The notes under the pieces: generated by a model
Databases searched by the model: none
Seen by the model: the letters and a program-made list of their open reading frames with translations, nothing else
Told to the model about the DNA's origin: nothing
Made by a program: the position numbers and the translations under genes
From: Haberlea rhodopensis
Lineage: Eukaryota > Streptophyta > Magnoliopsida > Lamiales > Gesneriaceae
NCBI GenBank assembly: GCA_907163345.1
Contig: CAJQUN010000174.1
Coordinates: 1,224,574 to 1,288,573 of the forward strand
Reading direction: 5' to 3'
Length of the DNA stretch: 64,000 nucleotides
Shown: positions 31,346 through 42,590 of the stretch, piece after piece
Layout of the letters: each line of letters starts with the position of its first letter
How positions within the stretch are numbered: position 1 is the first letter of the stretch

Positions 31346-32859
31346 TGATTGCTTTTATTTTAAACAGTTATTTCTAGCGTAACGATTCTATACCGCAAGT
31401 GCACGGTGTCAAGTTTTAGTATAAGGGTTTAAAAGTAAGGATTGTCGTACCCACAGGGACTAGTAGTAATTACCACGTTCGATTAGAATTACTATATTTA
31501 ACCTACGATTATGGATTGATTATCAAACTAAATTGACTTAAGCACAAAAATTAACCTAAACAGCAGTGATGGATAATTGAAGAGAAATTATAAACGAATT
31601 ATCAAGACGTCGGTTCACCCATGTAATCCCCCAAAAGTTGTCTATTAATTTAGATTCAAAGTTCTATGTTCTAGGGTGACGAGTTTTCCTATTTCATTCG
31701 TTATACCTTGGTCCGGTTATAACAAGTCTAGCATTATTCTACAATAAACCACTCCCGTGTCTTTATTGAATGATTAGTACCGAAAAAACGCTTTGTGAAA
31801 ACTACTAGCCTTCGATTTTGGTAAATCTATTGCTATCACACGTATGATAGATTTTACTTGGTTCATCTCAACCTAAAACCCACGGCCTAATTTACTACGT
31901 CGTATCGTAATCTCCTATGGTCAATTAATTACGATTGCCAATATCATGCAAAAGGTAGCTAATCTTTTACAAGCATTAAAAACATAAATTATGCACAAAG
32001 ATCATAGAAATCAAATCAAAACCGTTAATTAACTCAAGGGTTCAAACATGGGATCCCCTATGTCTTGACAAATATTTAGCCAACAACCATAATCAAATTA
32101 TAATGCAAAAACATGTCTTTAAACAAATTTAACATCAAAATCTAATATAAAAATTAATCAAGTTCAGAAATACTAAGATAACGAGGATGTCGCTCCGTTC
32201 TTTCGTTCCTCGCGTTTCTCTTGCTCTTCAGTGATTTGTGGTATGGTTCTTTGGATGGAGGAGTGACTGCTAGGTTTCAGAAAAGTGTGCATAAGTCCTT
32301 CAAATTTCGTCCACCAGTTTGATAAATAGGGTAACAACAAAAAGTAGGAAGGAGTCCACCTTGAACCAAACATGGAAAGTCTTTATTTATCTCAAAACTC
32401 TTCGCGGTGATCGATCTTCAACCCACGCCGATCGATCGCGAGTCTCTACTGGACGTGATGGCCAAATTTAACATTTCCACGATCGATCTTCGTTCCCTTC
32501 CGATCGATCGCGAGTCTTAACTGTATATTGGCGATCGATCGTGAGTTCTTGCCGATCGATCGCCAATGTAATATGTTCAACCTCTCTTTTTATAGCTCGG
32601 CGATCGATCGCCTTGTTGATGCCGATCGATCGCCGAGCTGTATAAAATTAATAACTTCTAGAATTCAGTCCATTTTTCACGTCTTCACTCGGTTTGGTCC
32701 TTTTTCAACATTTTTAGCTTATTTCCTCCATTTTTATCCCCTTGGACTTAGATTCCTGAAATACACAAACATATACCAAAAATCGTAAAATCATCCAGGA
32801 ATCAATACGAAAATCAATACAAAAACACAGCAAAATAAGTGTAAAATTCACACTTATCA
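31346..32859 (-). repeat. AthB1 5' LTR (right)
   Basis: 1514 bp. It shows the uninterrupted site where C2 entered the left LTR (ATCATGCAAAAGGTAGC near 31944). Visible substitutions against the left LTR are limited, so the insertion is fairly young. Confidence 0.95.
32409..32631. repeat. Phased GATCGATC array in AthB1 right LTR
   Basis: Core starts 32409/32430, 32481/32502, 32533/32554, 32602/32624; steps 21, 21, 21, 22 bp, the same plan as the left LTR. Some cores are better preserved here (GGCGATCGATCGCC at 32599). Confidence 0.93.
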
Positions 32860-32864
32860 CATAG

Positions 32865-33309
32865 CGAGGTACTTGTTGAATTGCATCAAGTAAATGAATG
32901 TTTACCTCACATCGTCGAAAGGTTTCATATAGACCTTTAAATCCATCATCTTTCCTATTGTCTTTTAATGCTTGGGGGAAAGGGGGTGGCACTTTATATT
33001 CAGAGAAGGAATGAGACTTACCTTTTGGTGCCTCTTGTTCCACGGTGGTCTTGTCTCCAATTTCAGCTTCCTTTTCTTTATCACCCTTGGGTAGATCTTC
33101 CGTCTTCTCCTCCGGTATCTCCAATTGTCTACCACTCCTAAGTGTGACTGCACTGGCATTTTCCCTTGGATTCACCACTATTTGGGATGGTAGGGTGGTT
33201 GATCCATGGGCTTCAACACGATTGAGTGTGGTGGCTAGTTGACCCATTTGAGTGTTCAAGGTTTGAATACTGGATCTTGTCTCCTGTTGAAATTTTGTAA
33301 CATTATGAG
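32865..33309 (-). pseudogene. AthD1 gag C-terminal part
   Basis: Frame includes MNTQMGQLATTLNRVE, NPRENASAVTLRSGRQLEIP, an acidic K/E-rich stretch, YKVPPPFPQAL and HLLDAIQQVPRY, the end of Athila gag and start of the protease linker. It joins gag N-terminal codons at 34876 when D2 is removed, and protease-linker codons at 18492 when AthB1 is removed. Confidence 0.9.
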
Positions 33310-34875
33310 TGGTGTGAGCTTATCGTGTACGCCCAAATTAACCCCACTCAATCCTCAAGATTGATAACAATAATGTAGTAGTATGAGTAGGGATCGATCC
33401 CACGAGGAGGTGTGAATCTTTGTGTTAATGAAAATCAAAATCAAAACAATAGAAGATGGGGTTGTGAATGAATTATACTACTTAAATTAAAAGTAAAGAT
33501 TAAACTAATGAAAGCGATTCTTGGTATCGATCGACTCTTCCTTGGAATTATCATCTATTTCATAGATTCACAAAAGACTCAATTTTTCATATGAATATTC
33601 ATCATTGAACGTTTGATCCAATAATCAAAGTCATATCTCACCTTATGTATAGTTAAGTAGCCCAAGCGTTCTAGTTTAACCCTTATCAAACAATCAATCA
33701 AAATACAAGCGATTAAGATTTAAATTGATGATAGCATATGAACTAGTGAGATCGATGAAGCTAAACAACATAATCCAAGCGTCTATGTTTAATCTCGTCA
33801 AGTGTTCTTCCTAAGAATTAAACAAACTCACAAGCGGAAATTCATCAATCTTAGTTGCTTCGTAAATTAGAGGGATCAAACGATTCCATATTTGATATCT
33901 AATTTAGCATTAGATTTCATGCAAGTTATTAGGTTGTCAATCCAATAAACAAACACAACAATCATATATAAAATCTGAAAAACTCTTGATACTCGATAAA
34001 ATTGTTAATTAAAGCGTAAGAATCTCCCAAAGATAAATAAAATCCAAGGATTTGTCTTGCTCAACCAAGAATTAAAAACTAGCTGGACATAATCTAAGAT
34101 AAAGCAATACATAAAAACAAGGGAAAGAAAACTAATCCAATCTCAACTTGTCGAGGTGTCAATCCCGTCTTCGTTTCGATCTTCATAGCGTTCTTCAACA
34201 AAATTGAAATAAAAAATATAAAACTATTCTAAACTACTCTACCCTAACTATCTAGATGATCTTTAGTCTGATTTTCATCCATATATGTATAGGGAGGCTG
34301 ATGGAGTATGTTAGAATCCATGTGGGAAGGAAAGAAATCAAGTCTTTATACTTTCCAAAACTCTGCTGGCGTAGCTATGCCAGAAAATGACGTAAAGACG
34401 CCCGATGACGTGTCAAAATTATGTCTTCCCACGTTTCTGGCATATTTACGCCTCCGAATGGCGTAGCTACGCCTACACATGCCGTAGCATTGGCGTAATT
34501 ACGCATGTCTTCCATTTTTCTGGCGAGTTTCATATTTTGGCCGTAACTTTCTTGTACAAACTCCGAATTCAATGAATAGATGTCCACGCGAAGATAACTC
34601 AAAGTTCTACAACTTTTCTATGGACCACATTTCCAAAACATGGCTTGAACATATAGAAATTTGAGGAGAAAGGAGCAAAATATGTCTTGGATTCTGGTTT
34701 TTTTCCTCTTTTCTTCAACTTTATTGCTTCTTTCATCATTTTAGCTTGATTTCTTCACATTTCCCTACATTTACACAAATATACGATTAGGTAGCATATG
34801 TATCAATTACCCATTAAAATATACCAAATCGTAGACAATTAAGCGCAATAGATGTGTCTATTTCAAGTCACATCA
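33310..34875 (-). mobile_element. Solo LTR D2 inside AthD1 gag
   Basis: About 1566 bp, TGGTGTGAGCTTATCG...CACATCA, related to the AthD1 LTR (GTACGCCCAAATTAACC, GAGTAGGGATCGATCCCACG) but diverged. Flanks ATGAG and ATGAA: a five-base duplication with one change. Removing it restores the gag frame (DLVHNVTKFQQETR). It carries GGCGTA-N2-TACGCC palindromes rather than the GATCGATC type of AthD1. Confidence 0.9.
34368..34506. repeat. Phased GGCGTA-type palindrome array in solo LTR D2
   Basis: Starts: 34368 (GGCGTAGCTATGCC) / 34389 (GACGTAAAGACGCC), 34439 (GGCATATTTACGCC) / 34460 (GGCGTAGCTACGCC), and 34492 (GGCGTAATTACGCA). Steps in pairs: 21 and 21 bp. Confidence 0.9.
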
Positions 34876-36077
34876 ATGAACAAGATCTTGAATAATGTTC
34901 TCTAACCTGTCACTAGTAGTAGGGAAATTTGATTGTTGTGTCCTATGAAAAGGTGGCCTGTATGGTGGTGGATATTGTGGAATTTGAGGTGGAACATGAT
35001 TCATTGATTGTGGTCCATAGCTCAAGTTAGGGTGGTCTTTCCATCCTGGGTTGTATGTGTTGGAGTAAGGGTCATATTTGCGTTGAGGTTGCCCGGAAAT
35101 CCACCTGTTGCATTCACTTGCTCAGCAGATGCTTCTTGAAGTGATGGGCATGAATCTGTAGTATGACTTATCTCTAAACATATTACACACGGCTTCACTG
35201 TCTGTCTGTTTCCTCCTGCCATTTGACGAACAAGAGAGGTGAGGCTAATAAGTTGTTGTTCTAGGTTAGACACATTTACCTCTCCTTGTTTCCATTGATT
35301 CGGCTCATTTCTAAAGTTGCCAAACTGTTGTGAGTTGGCCGTCATGTTTGCTATCAAGATTCTCGCATCTTCCGGTGTCTTATCCACAAAAGCTCCACCG
35401 CTCGCAGCGTCAACCAAGTTCCTATCACTAGATAACAAACCCTCATAAAAGTATTGTATGAGTAAATGTTCACTTATCTGGTGTTGTGGGGAGCTTGCAC
35501 ACAACTTCTTGAAGCGCTTCCAGAACTCATGCTATGTCTCTCCCGTGTACTGTCTAATAGAGTAGATCTCCTTCCATATATTAGCCGCCCTCGATGCTGG
35601 AAAATATTTCTCCAGAAACGTCATTTTGAGATCATTCCATGTTGTGATCGAACCTGATGGTAGGTAGAATAACTAGTCCTTTGCAGCCTCTAAGGAAAAA
35701 AGGAAAGCTCTCAACTTGATTTGCTCCTCAGTAATTCCAGTCGGCTTCATGGTGGTGCAAACCACATGGAACTCCATCAAATGCTTATGAGGATCTTCTC
35801 CCGCAAGTCCATAAAAAGATAGCAACAAATGTATTAGTCCAGATTTCAGTTCAAAATTGACATTAATTGTAAGAGTAGGGAAAGTAATGCAAAGAGGTTG
35901 TTGGTTCAAATCCGGATTGGCCAGTTGTCGTAAACTTCGATTCGTAGCCATGTTGTCCCTTTCTTCCTCTTCTTGCCTTCGATTTTCTCTCCTTCTCTGA
36001 TGTAGTGTCCTATCGATCTCAGGATCGTAGTGAATATTGTCTTTTTGATCCGAGGGATCACCTGTACTCATGAACAA
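34876..36077 (-). pseudogene. AthD1 gag N-terminal and central part, with stops
   Basis: Frames 36077-35673 (DPEIDRTLHQRRRENRR, LKSGLIHLLLSFYGLAGEDP, LMEFHVVCTTMKPTGITEEQ) and 35504-35022 (LIQYFYEGLLSSDRNLVDAA, then knuckle CVICLEISHTTDSC, CX2CX4HX4C). A stop near 35672 and a shift near 35510-35530 divide them. The domain is a standard Athila gag. Confidence 0.9.
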
Positions 36078-36138
36078 ACAACACGAGTATAAAACGAAAT
36101 AAATAAATAAAGTGACGTTAACACAAAAGTAATTGCCT

Positions 36139-36156
36139 TCCCCGGCAACACCGCCA
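36139..36156 (-). promoter_or_regulatory. AthD1 primer-binding site, variant
   Basis: Minus strand TGGCGGTGTTGCCGGGGA, five bases after the LTR. It differs at two adjacent bases (CC to GT) from the site in AthE1 and AthB2. Confidence 0.82.
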
Positions 36157-36161
36157 AAATC

Positions 36162-37589
36162 TGGTACTGTTTATCGCGTACGCTCAAATTAACCCTCTCA
36201 AGTTAATAACAGTTATGAATGTAGTAGCCTGAGTAGGGATCGATCTCATAGGGAATGATGCATTTTCTCTTGTATTAACGGGAAACCAAATAACGAAATA
36301 ATAATTAGGGGTTTTTTGAAATTCTTTTGGCTCTAAATTAATTAGACTAAAGCAAACAAATTACTAGTTTATCAAGATTAAAAAACAATTCTTGGTTTTT
36401 GGTCAACTTTACCTTTGAAATTATTCACTTGACCATCAAATCACTTAAACATTTGAATTCATTCAATTACTCATAAATTGAAAACTTAATTCATTCCTCA
36501 CCTTAATCGTAGTCAAATAGAAAACAACATTCAATTCGACTCTTATCAAATCTTTAACCAAAACTACAGCCGTTATGATTAAATCAATGATAGCTTCAAA
36601 AAATAGTAAGTTTGATGAATCTAATCAATTAAAACTACAGCCGTTAAAATTAATCATCCAATGGTTTTTCCTAAGAATTTAATAACACCAACATCATGTA
36701 ATTATCAATCTTAGTTGCTTCTTAATTAGCATTAGATAGTGTATATGATTATTAGGTGATCAATCTATCAATCAAACACAACAATCATAATAGTCATAAT
36801 CTGAAAAACAAATTGAAATTGAATTAAAAAATTCAACAATTAAACCAAAATTTTCACAAGTGTTTTTATTCCAAAGACAAGTATCCCTTAACCAAGAATC
36901 AAAGTGTTTACTACTCATAATTTGATCTAAACAAATGAAAATTGTATATAACACGTGAAACAATCAATAGCAAAGAAAGTTACTAAATCGAAGCACGATT
37001 CCGGCTTGTTGATTCAGTCTTCGTTCTTCGAGCGTTCTTCAAAAATTGAAAGTAAAATTATTCTAAAATCTAAAAATTATTTTCTAAAGTCTGAATTATG
37101 TCTTCAAGAGGCTGATATCTCGAGTTGTAGAGGTGTGGAGGCTGATGGAGTAGGTTAGAATCCATGTGGGAAGGAAAGGAATCAAGTCTCCAAACTTTCC
37201 AAAATACTACAGCTGAACGATTGAGTACTTCCTTCCGATCGATCGCCAACTTTCGGTCTCTCTCGATCGATCGAGCTCATCCTTCCGATCGATCGAGCAC
37301 TCGCATAATCTGTTGCTTAAATTTTCTGTCTCGCTTGATCGATCGAGCTCATATGGACGATTGATCGAGCACCTTATATAATTTTTATGCATTTTTTTGG
37401 TCTACTTTGATCCCTTGTCAACTTCAATGCATTTCTTGATCTTTATTTGCCTTAGTTAGCTCGATTTCTTCGATTCCACCTACAGTTACACAAATATAAG
37501 ATTAGGTAGCGTATGTATCAAATTATCCATCAAACATATCATATCATAAACAATTAAACTCAATGATGTGTATATTTCTAGTCACATCT
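36162..37589 (-). repeat. AthD1 5' LTR (right)
   Basis: 1428 bp. The last base is T rather than the A of other D copies (CACATCT). Followed by AGTAC (37590-37594). Confidence 0.92.
37215..37366. repeat. Phased GATCGATC array in AthD1 right LTR
   Basis: Core starts 37215 (degenerate GAACGATT)/37237, 37265/37287, 37337/37359 (GATTGATC). All pair steps are 22 bp. Confidence 0.9.
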
Positions 37590-37594
37590 AGTAC

Positions 37595-38872
37595 CATCTT
37601 TTTTTGTGGACCAAGATCACCGGGGATGAGTAGGGCTGATGCTAGGTGGGGATGAGTAGGGTTGGTGCTAGGTTGAATGCCTCCATCTTTAAGCATGCCA
37701 GTAATCAATTCGGTCATGACTGTTCTCTAAAATGTGGATAACGGTAGGGTTTACATTAACTGGGCATGTCGGTTTGGAGGTAGTTTGTGGGAGTTTCAAA
37801 GATGTTTTTGAATTTTTCTAGGAGATGGTTTAGGTCTGGTAAGTTTGTCCTTTTCAATGGGTAGGGTTGGTGAGGGTTTGACGGTTCACATGTAATGGTG
37901 TGTAAAGACATAATGAACCCATTAGAGAGCATACGACTAAATTGGTCGTGGGTAACAGGAGAAAGGTTTGGGTATCCTGTGATGTGTACCATAGATCCTT
38001 GGTAATTGAAGCTCATACTAGGTACTGTGAGATCTGATAGGATTGGACCCAATGTTTGTAACCATTGGAAACCCAAAACTTATTCCGTCCCTTGAATTGG
38101 CAGAATCAATAATGAACTCTGAAATAAGCAATATTGTAATGTAATCGACATGTTAGCACACTGGCCTTGGCTTTTTTAGGTAATCCCCGTTACGTACCAT
38201 GACGGGAAATAATGGCACTGTCAGTATGGATAGTTGTAGGTATTATGCCACCATGGGTTGTATTATGTTGTGGGTGCTTCCCAATCAACTCTCTAAAACT
38301 ATGTCCATTAATGCTTCATTTGACACGTAATGTTCGTGGTGATGTTAAGCCAAGGTATGCTGCTTCTGAGATATGGTATGGGCTTTGTTCCAAGGGTGAT
38401 TCTGGATGTGTGAGACGGGACGTGGGTATTGGAGGTTCGGGTGGCTCAAGTGGTATGTCTAGGGTGGATTCTATTTCGGCGGTAGTAGTGTCCTCTGTAT
38501 TAAAATTAGGTTCCAATGGTTCATTTAGGTTATAGTGGCTTATCCGCTATTAGGATGAGGAAATGGGGTGTTTTGCATTTATGGCCCGATGTATATTCTT
38601 CATAATTGAAACAAAACCCTACGTCGGAATTTCATCTCGGCTTGGGTGAGATGCCGAATGGGTAGTGGTGCCGATGTCTTGGAGCTGGTAAAGCCAGTGA
38701 GGAATGTGTGGGGTTTGGTAATATGTGCCGATTGTTGTTCGTAGTGAAAGGTCTGGAGAAGGCTGGGACCCTTGGTCGAGAGTCTTGTAACTTGTTTTGA
38801 AGGAGTTTAGACAAGCCCATTGCTTGAGAAATAGTTGGGGCATAAACCGGATATGAAACAATTGAGGATTGC
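37595..38872 (-). pseudogene. Gyp1 zinc knuckle, protease remnant and RT start
   Basis: From right to left on the minus strand: a knuckle CFNYEEYTSGHKC near 38572-38612 (the second Cys is Tyr), a protease-region start LGLTSPRTLRVK plus INGHSF near 38320, with no DTG/DSG site visible afterwards, then the protease-RT linker LGFQWLQTLGPIL-like frame (38076-37756, LLEKFKNIFETPTN) and the first RT codons up to KKDGT at 37595. The protease active site appears deleted or scrambled. Confidence 0.78.
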
Positions 38873-39465
38873 TTATGCCTGAAATCCAGTTACACAATTA
38901 CACAGATTTTCAAATTCTTCTTGGTAGTCAGCGACCATACCTTGCTGTCGGAGTTTGAACAACATTGCTTGATGGTTTTCAAATGTGGACGGTCCAAAGC
39001 GGAGTTCGAGGTCCCTGGTGAAAGCGCCCCCACATAGTAAGTTGTCTATTGTCATGCATCCATTTATACCAGCTGAGTGCGGATCCTTGCATATAAAAGG
39101 ATGATATGGCTAGACACTGGTCGGTGGTTATATTATAAACCGAGAAGTATTGTTCCACTTGAACAACCAATCCAGGGAATTAGTACCATCAAAAATAGCC
39201 ATGTGGATTTTGGAGTTGGGGAATGGTTTGGCTATTGGTTTGTAAGATCATGAGAATGGGGTGGTTGTTGATTGTATGGTGAATGCACATAGTAAGGTGG
39301 ATTTTGGGAGGAAGAAGGGGAGCGAGTGGAATTTATGGTGGCAGCCATATTATTCCACTGGTTCTTCATTTCAGTTATCATACTCATGATTGGTGGTTTT
39401 GCTGATTTTCGAGTTGGCTGCTGTTAATTCTGTTTACATCATTTGCAGGGATTCTGCAAGCTGCT
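38873..39465 (-). pseudogene. Gyp1 gag, 5' end cut by AthE1
   Basis: VEQYFSVYNITTDQCLAISS, FYMQGSALSWYKWM, LELRFGPSTFENHQAMLFKL and VADYQEEFENL are the Ty3/Gypsy gag domain of the chromovirus type. Frame changes occur near 39050. Upstream coding (about 39180-39465) has a stop and then breaks off exactly at the AthE1 LTR (39466). Confidence 0.85.
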
Positions 39466-40931
39466 TGATAAGTGTATTTTATACACTTATATTTCTTTTT
39501 ATTTACATGGTTTAGTGTTGATTTTCGATCAAAATTACGTTTTTGTTATTGTTCTGTCATGTCTTGCAGGAATCCAGGTAACTATGTGATTTATGGACTA
39601 AAAGGGTGCAAAGAGCGGATTGAAATAATGAATTGAAGTCAAGATTCCAAGGTTTCCATCCAAAAGGTTGGCATAGCTACGCCATTATCAGGCGTAAAGA
39701 CGCCAAGGCTACGACATTTCCAACATTTTGAAGAGTTACATTAGGCGTAACTACGCTAGTTTTAGGCGTAGCTACGCCGAGGCTACGACATTTGAGATTT
39801 TAGTTAGGCGTAGTTACGCCATTTTGAGGCGTAGTTACGCCAATACCGTGGCGTAAATATGCCAGTCACGCTTGAAGCCAAGTTTTTAACACATCACCAG
39901 GCGTAGCTACGCCAGTATTGTTGGCTTAAATACGCCAACAGAGTTTTGGAAATTTCTGCCACTTTCCTTATCTGATGCACGAGAATTAAAAGGGCAAAGG
40001 AGGAACGAAGAGGGGGACTCGGATACACATGCACATTCAGACTTAACAAAAGAAACTAGGGTTGGAGAAGGAGAAGAGGAGACGACGATGGCTCGTAGCA
40101 AAAAATAGAGATTTCCTCACGAGACGGAGGCGTTCATCGGAGAAAGAAGAATAGCTTCTAAATCGTTTTGTATTTCTAAACGTTTATTAGTGTTATGGAT
40201 TATTTAAACATTTCTATGTGTTTAATTCATTCTAGCATTAACTAATTCTATTTTTCTAGGAGAACGATGTAGCTTGTTTTGAAACTACGCTTATTATGAA
40301 TTGATTGAAGTATTTGGATTTCCATATGGGTTATTTGTGTTTCCATGTTCTTAATGCTTTTGATCTACTGGTCATGGATTGAAGATGTTATATTTGTGAT
40401 CTATAACTCGAGAGAGGGGGTTGTGAATAGGAAAGAAGGGATTAATATCGTGGATGTTTATAATGTTCGAGAGACCTATAACTCCATAGAAGTCGTTAAA
40501 GGAATTACTGTGCAATTACAATTGTTTGATATTTGATCTTAGATAGAGATATCAAGATTAATGTTGGATGATTACTTCTGCTTAACACTCGAGAGAGAGA
40601 GTAGAAAATAAATAAGAATTCTCGGCTAGTAAACTAGGAAAATTCATAATATTGAAATCAAGGAATGATAAATGTAGTGGATGAACAAGTGAAATCAAAC
40701 TCCTAGATTCGTCCCTAATTGATTTCTTCCCAACTCAAGATTTGATCATTGGTAGTTTAATTGATTTTTATTATTTGCATAAAACACTCAACCATTCGAT
40801 TCTCTAGATAAAGCAATGATTATTTTAATTCAGTACTTAGATTTAACTTTATATTCAATCTCTGTGGGTTCGACATCTTTTATACTAAAACTTGACAATC
40901 TTGCGCTTGCGGTAAGGAGATTTCATCAACA
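39466..40931 (+). repeat. AthE1 5' LTR
   Basis: 1466 bp, TGATAAGTGTATTTTATAC...TTTCATCAACA. A palindrome array is at 39670-39936. Typical Athila LTR end (GTGGGTTCGACATC, CTTGCGCTTGCGGTAAGGAG). The 3' LTR is highly similar over the 1.2 kb that can be compared. Confidence 0.93.
39670..39936. repeat. Phased GGCGTA-type palindrome array in AthE1 5' LTR
   Basis: Starts 39670/39691, 39744/39765, 39807/39828/39850 and 39900/39923. Steps: 21, 21, 21, 22, 23 bp. Best unit GGCGTAGCTACGCC; centres vary as GC, AC, GT, AA. Confidence 0.94.
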
Positions 40932-40937
40932 AGTTTT

Positions 40938-40955
40938 TGGCGCCGTTGCCGGGGA
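40938..40955 (+). promoter_or_regulatory. AthE1 primer-binding site
   Basis: TGGCGCCGTTGCCGGGGA, six bases after the LTR; the tRNA-Asp-type site of Athila elements. Confidence 0.92.
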
Positions 40956-41067
40956 TTGATTTATTTAGTACAACCTGATATTGTACCAATTAATCTTTGT
41001 TTTAATATAGAGCTTTTATTTCTTTTACTTTGAATTGATTGTTGTTTTTTCTGAGATTTTGCAGTGC

Positions 41068-42590
41068 ATGCAAAAATATACAACTCCTGAATCGTTGTTG
41101 TTTGATCCTGAGATTGAGAGAACTGTGAGAAGACTGAGAAAAACGAGAAGTGAAGAATTATAGAAATGTCTAAAAATAGAGACAACAACGAACCAACCCC
41201 ATAAGAGAATGTTGAACCTCAAATGGCTATCAGAGACTATTTCAAACCATCGATCAATAACAATTACTCTGGGATCGCTCACCAGACTATCAATGCCAAC
41301 AACTTTGAACTTAAGCCTGTGTTGATAAGTATGGTACAACAGAATCATTTTGGTGGTTCCACTGTTGAAGACCCCAACTTACATCTGAGGATATTTTTGG
41401 AGATAGCAGATACAATAAAAATGAATGGTGTTCCAGAAGACACTGTGAGATTGCGCTTTTTCCCTTTCTCTCTTAGGAACCAAGCAAGGAGCTGGTTACA
41501 ATCTCTTCCTGATGGTGGTATTTGCACATGGGCAGACATGGCATCAAAATTTCTCTTAAAATTCTTTCCACCAGCTAAGTCAGTTCAACTGAGAACTGAA
41601 ATTAGTACGTTCAGACAAAATTGATTCTGAGCAACTACGTGAGTCATGGGAGCGATTTAAGGATTTATTTAGGAGGTGCCCACAAAACAACTATGAGAGC
41701 TGGGTGCAAATCCAGTTATTTACAATGGGTTGAATGGGCCAACTAGGATCATTGTGGATGCTGCATCAGGAGGAACACTATTTGCTAAGACTGCAGATGC
41801 TGCTTTTGAATTACTTGAGGAGATGTCCGCCAACAGTTTCCAGTGGCCCACTGAGCGAGCAACGGTAAGGAAACCCATAGGTATGTATGAGGTTGATCAC
41901 TTTAATACACTTTCCGCACAATTATCTGGACTAACCATGCAGGTGGCAGCTCTGACCAAGCAAGGCAGCTGCAGCTGGAATCAAGTTGTCAAGGGAAGCA
42001 GACCAAGAACAAGCTCAGTTCATAAATAATCGGTATCCCAACAACAATAACAACTACCGAGGCAATCAGTACCAACAGGGGTTCCGTAACAATGATAAAC
42101 TCTCATATGCCAACAACAATAATGCCTTGACTCCACCACCTGGATATGCTCCACAAAAGAATGAAGGTAAACCATCATTTGAAGATTTGGCGGGCAATTT
42201 TGTTCAAAGCTCGGCATTGAGGCTTGAGAAGAATGAGTCAAGGCTTGATATGATTGAGGGTCACATGAATAACATGGGTGCTACGATGAAGTCTCTTGAG
42301 GTTCAAATTGGGAAGCTTGCTAATGCAATGAACAACCAACAAAGAGGAACATTTCCTAGCAACACTGAAGTGAACCCAAAAGAGCAGTGCAAGGCCGTGG
42401 CATTGAGAAATGGCAAGGAACTTGGGGATGTAGAACCAGCACAGGTTGATGAGCCATCAGTTGAGGAGACTCAAATTCAGGTTGAAATCCCTAAGGAAGT
42501 TAAAAAGGAGGAGCAAGTCATGATACCTGAAAAGCTCCATATGTTCAAGCCTACACTTCAGTATCCTCAACACTTCCAGAAAAGGCCATA
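41068..42590 (+). pseudogene. AthE1 gag, several shifts
   Basis: ATG at 41068 starts MQKYTTPESLLFDPEIERTV and stops at 41161. The gag domain continues in 41223-41624 (NNFELKPVLISMVQQNHFGG, VRLRFFPFSLRNQARSWLQ, ASKFLLKFFPPAKS), shifts, then 41730-42029 (IIVDAASGGTLFAKTADAA, SANSFQWPTE) and 41986-42591 (N-rich, LEVQIGKLANAMNNQQRG, NPKEQCKAVALRNGKE). The zinc knuckle appears missing around 41970-42010. Confidence 0.88.

Larger units (their letters stand above)
18498..32859 (-). mobile_element. AthB1, near-complete Athila-type Ty3/Gypsy element
   Basis: LTRs 18498-22468 (interrupted by C2) and 31346-32859, TGATYGC...ACTTATCA, with a perfect CATAG duplication. On the minus strand: PBS, gag (518 codons, open), protease, RT/RNase H (448 codons, open), integrase, palindrome array, extra frame, internal polypurine tract, terminal polypurine tract. 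A few frameshifts and stops remain. It is the best candidate in the window for a recent source of Athila enzymes, but protease, the RT start and integrase are damaged. Confidence 0.95.
14963..37589 (-). mobile_element. AthD1, Athila-type Ty3/Gypsy element with a large pol deletion, hosting two nested insertions
   Basis: LTRs at 14963-16206 and 36162-37589 (TGGTACYG...CACATCA/T), PBS next to the right LTR and polypurine tract next to the left LTR, so the element reads on the minus strand. Gag is at 36077-32865 (interrupted by solo LTR D2), and the protease start is split by AthB1. The frame then jumps at about 18365-18375 from the protease region straight into the integrase core, so RT, RNase H and much of integrase are gone. 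Target duplication AGTAC. Confidence 0.93.
11787..39465 (-). mobile_element. Gyp1, old chromovirus-like Ty3/Gypsy element, split by nested insertions
   Basis: Minus-strand domains read from right to left: gag (39465-38873), zinc knuckle and protease remnant, RT, RNase H, integrase, then a chromodomain-position tail (to 11787). A hAT MITE (12187-12670) and the whole of AthD1 (14963-37589) sit inside. Removing AthD1 and one copy of its AGTAC duplication rejoins the RT reading frame. The 5' end is cut at 39465 by AthE1. No LTR was recognised. Many stops and shifts: the oldest layer of the window. Confidence 0.88.

Noticed and set aside
39670..39936. CRISPR-like regular palindromic repeats
   Set aside because: Units are 14 bp palindromes with 7-8 bp spacers in plant LTRs; no leader, cas genes or unique 30 bp spacers.
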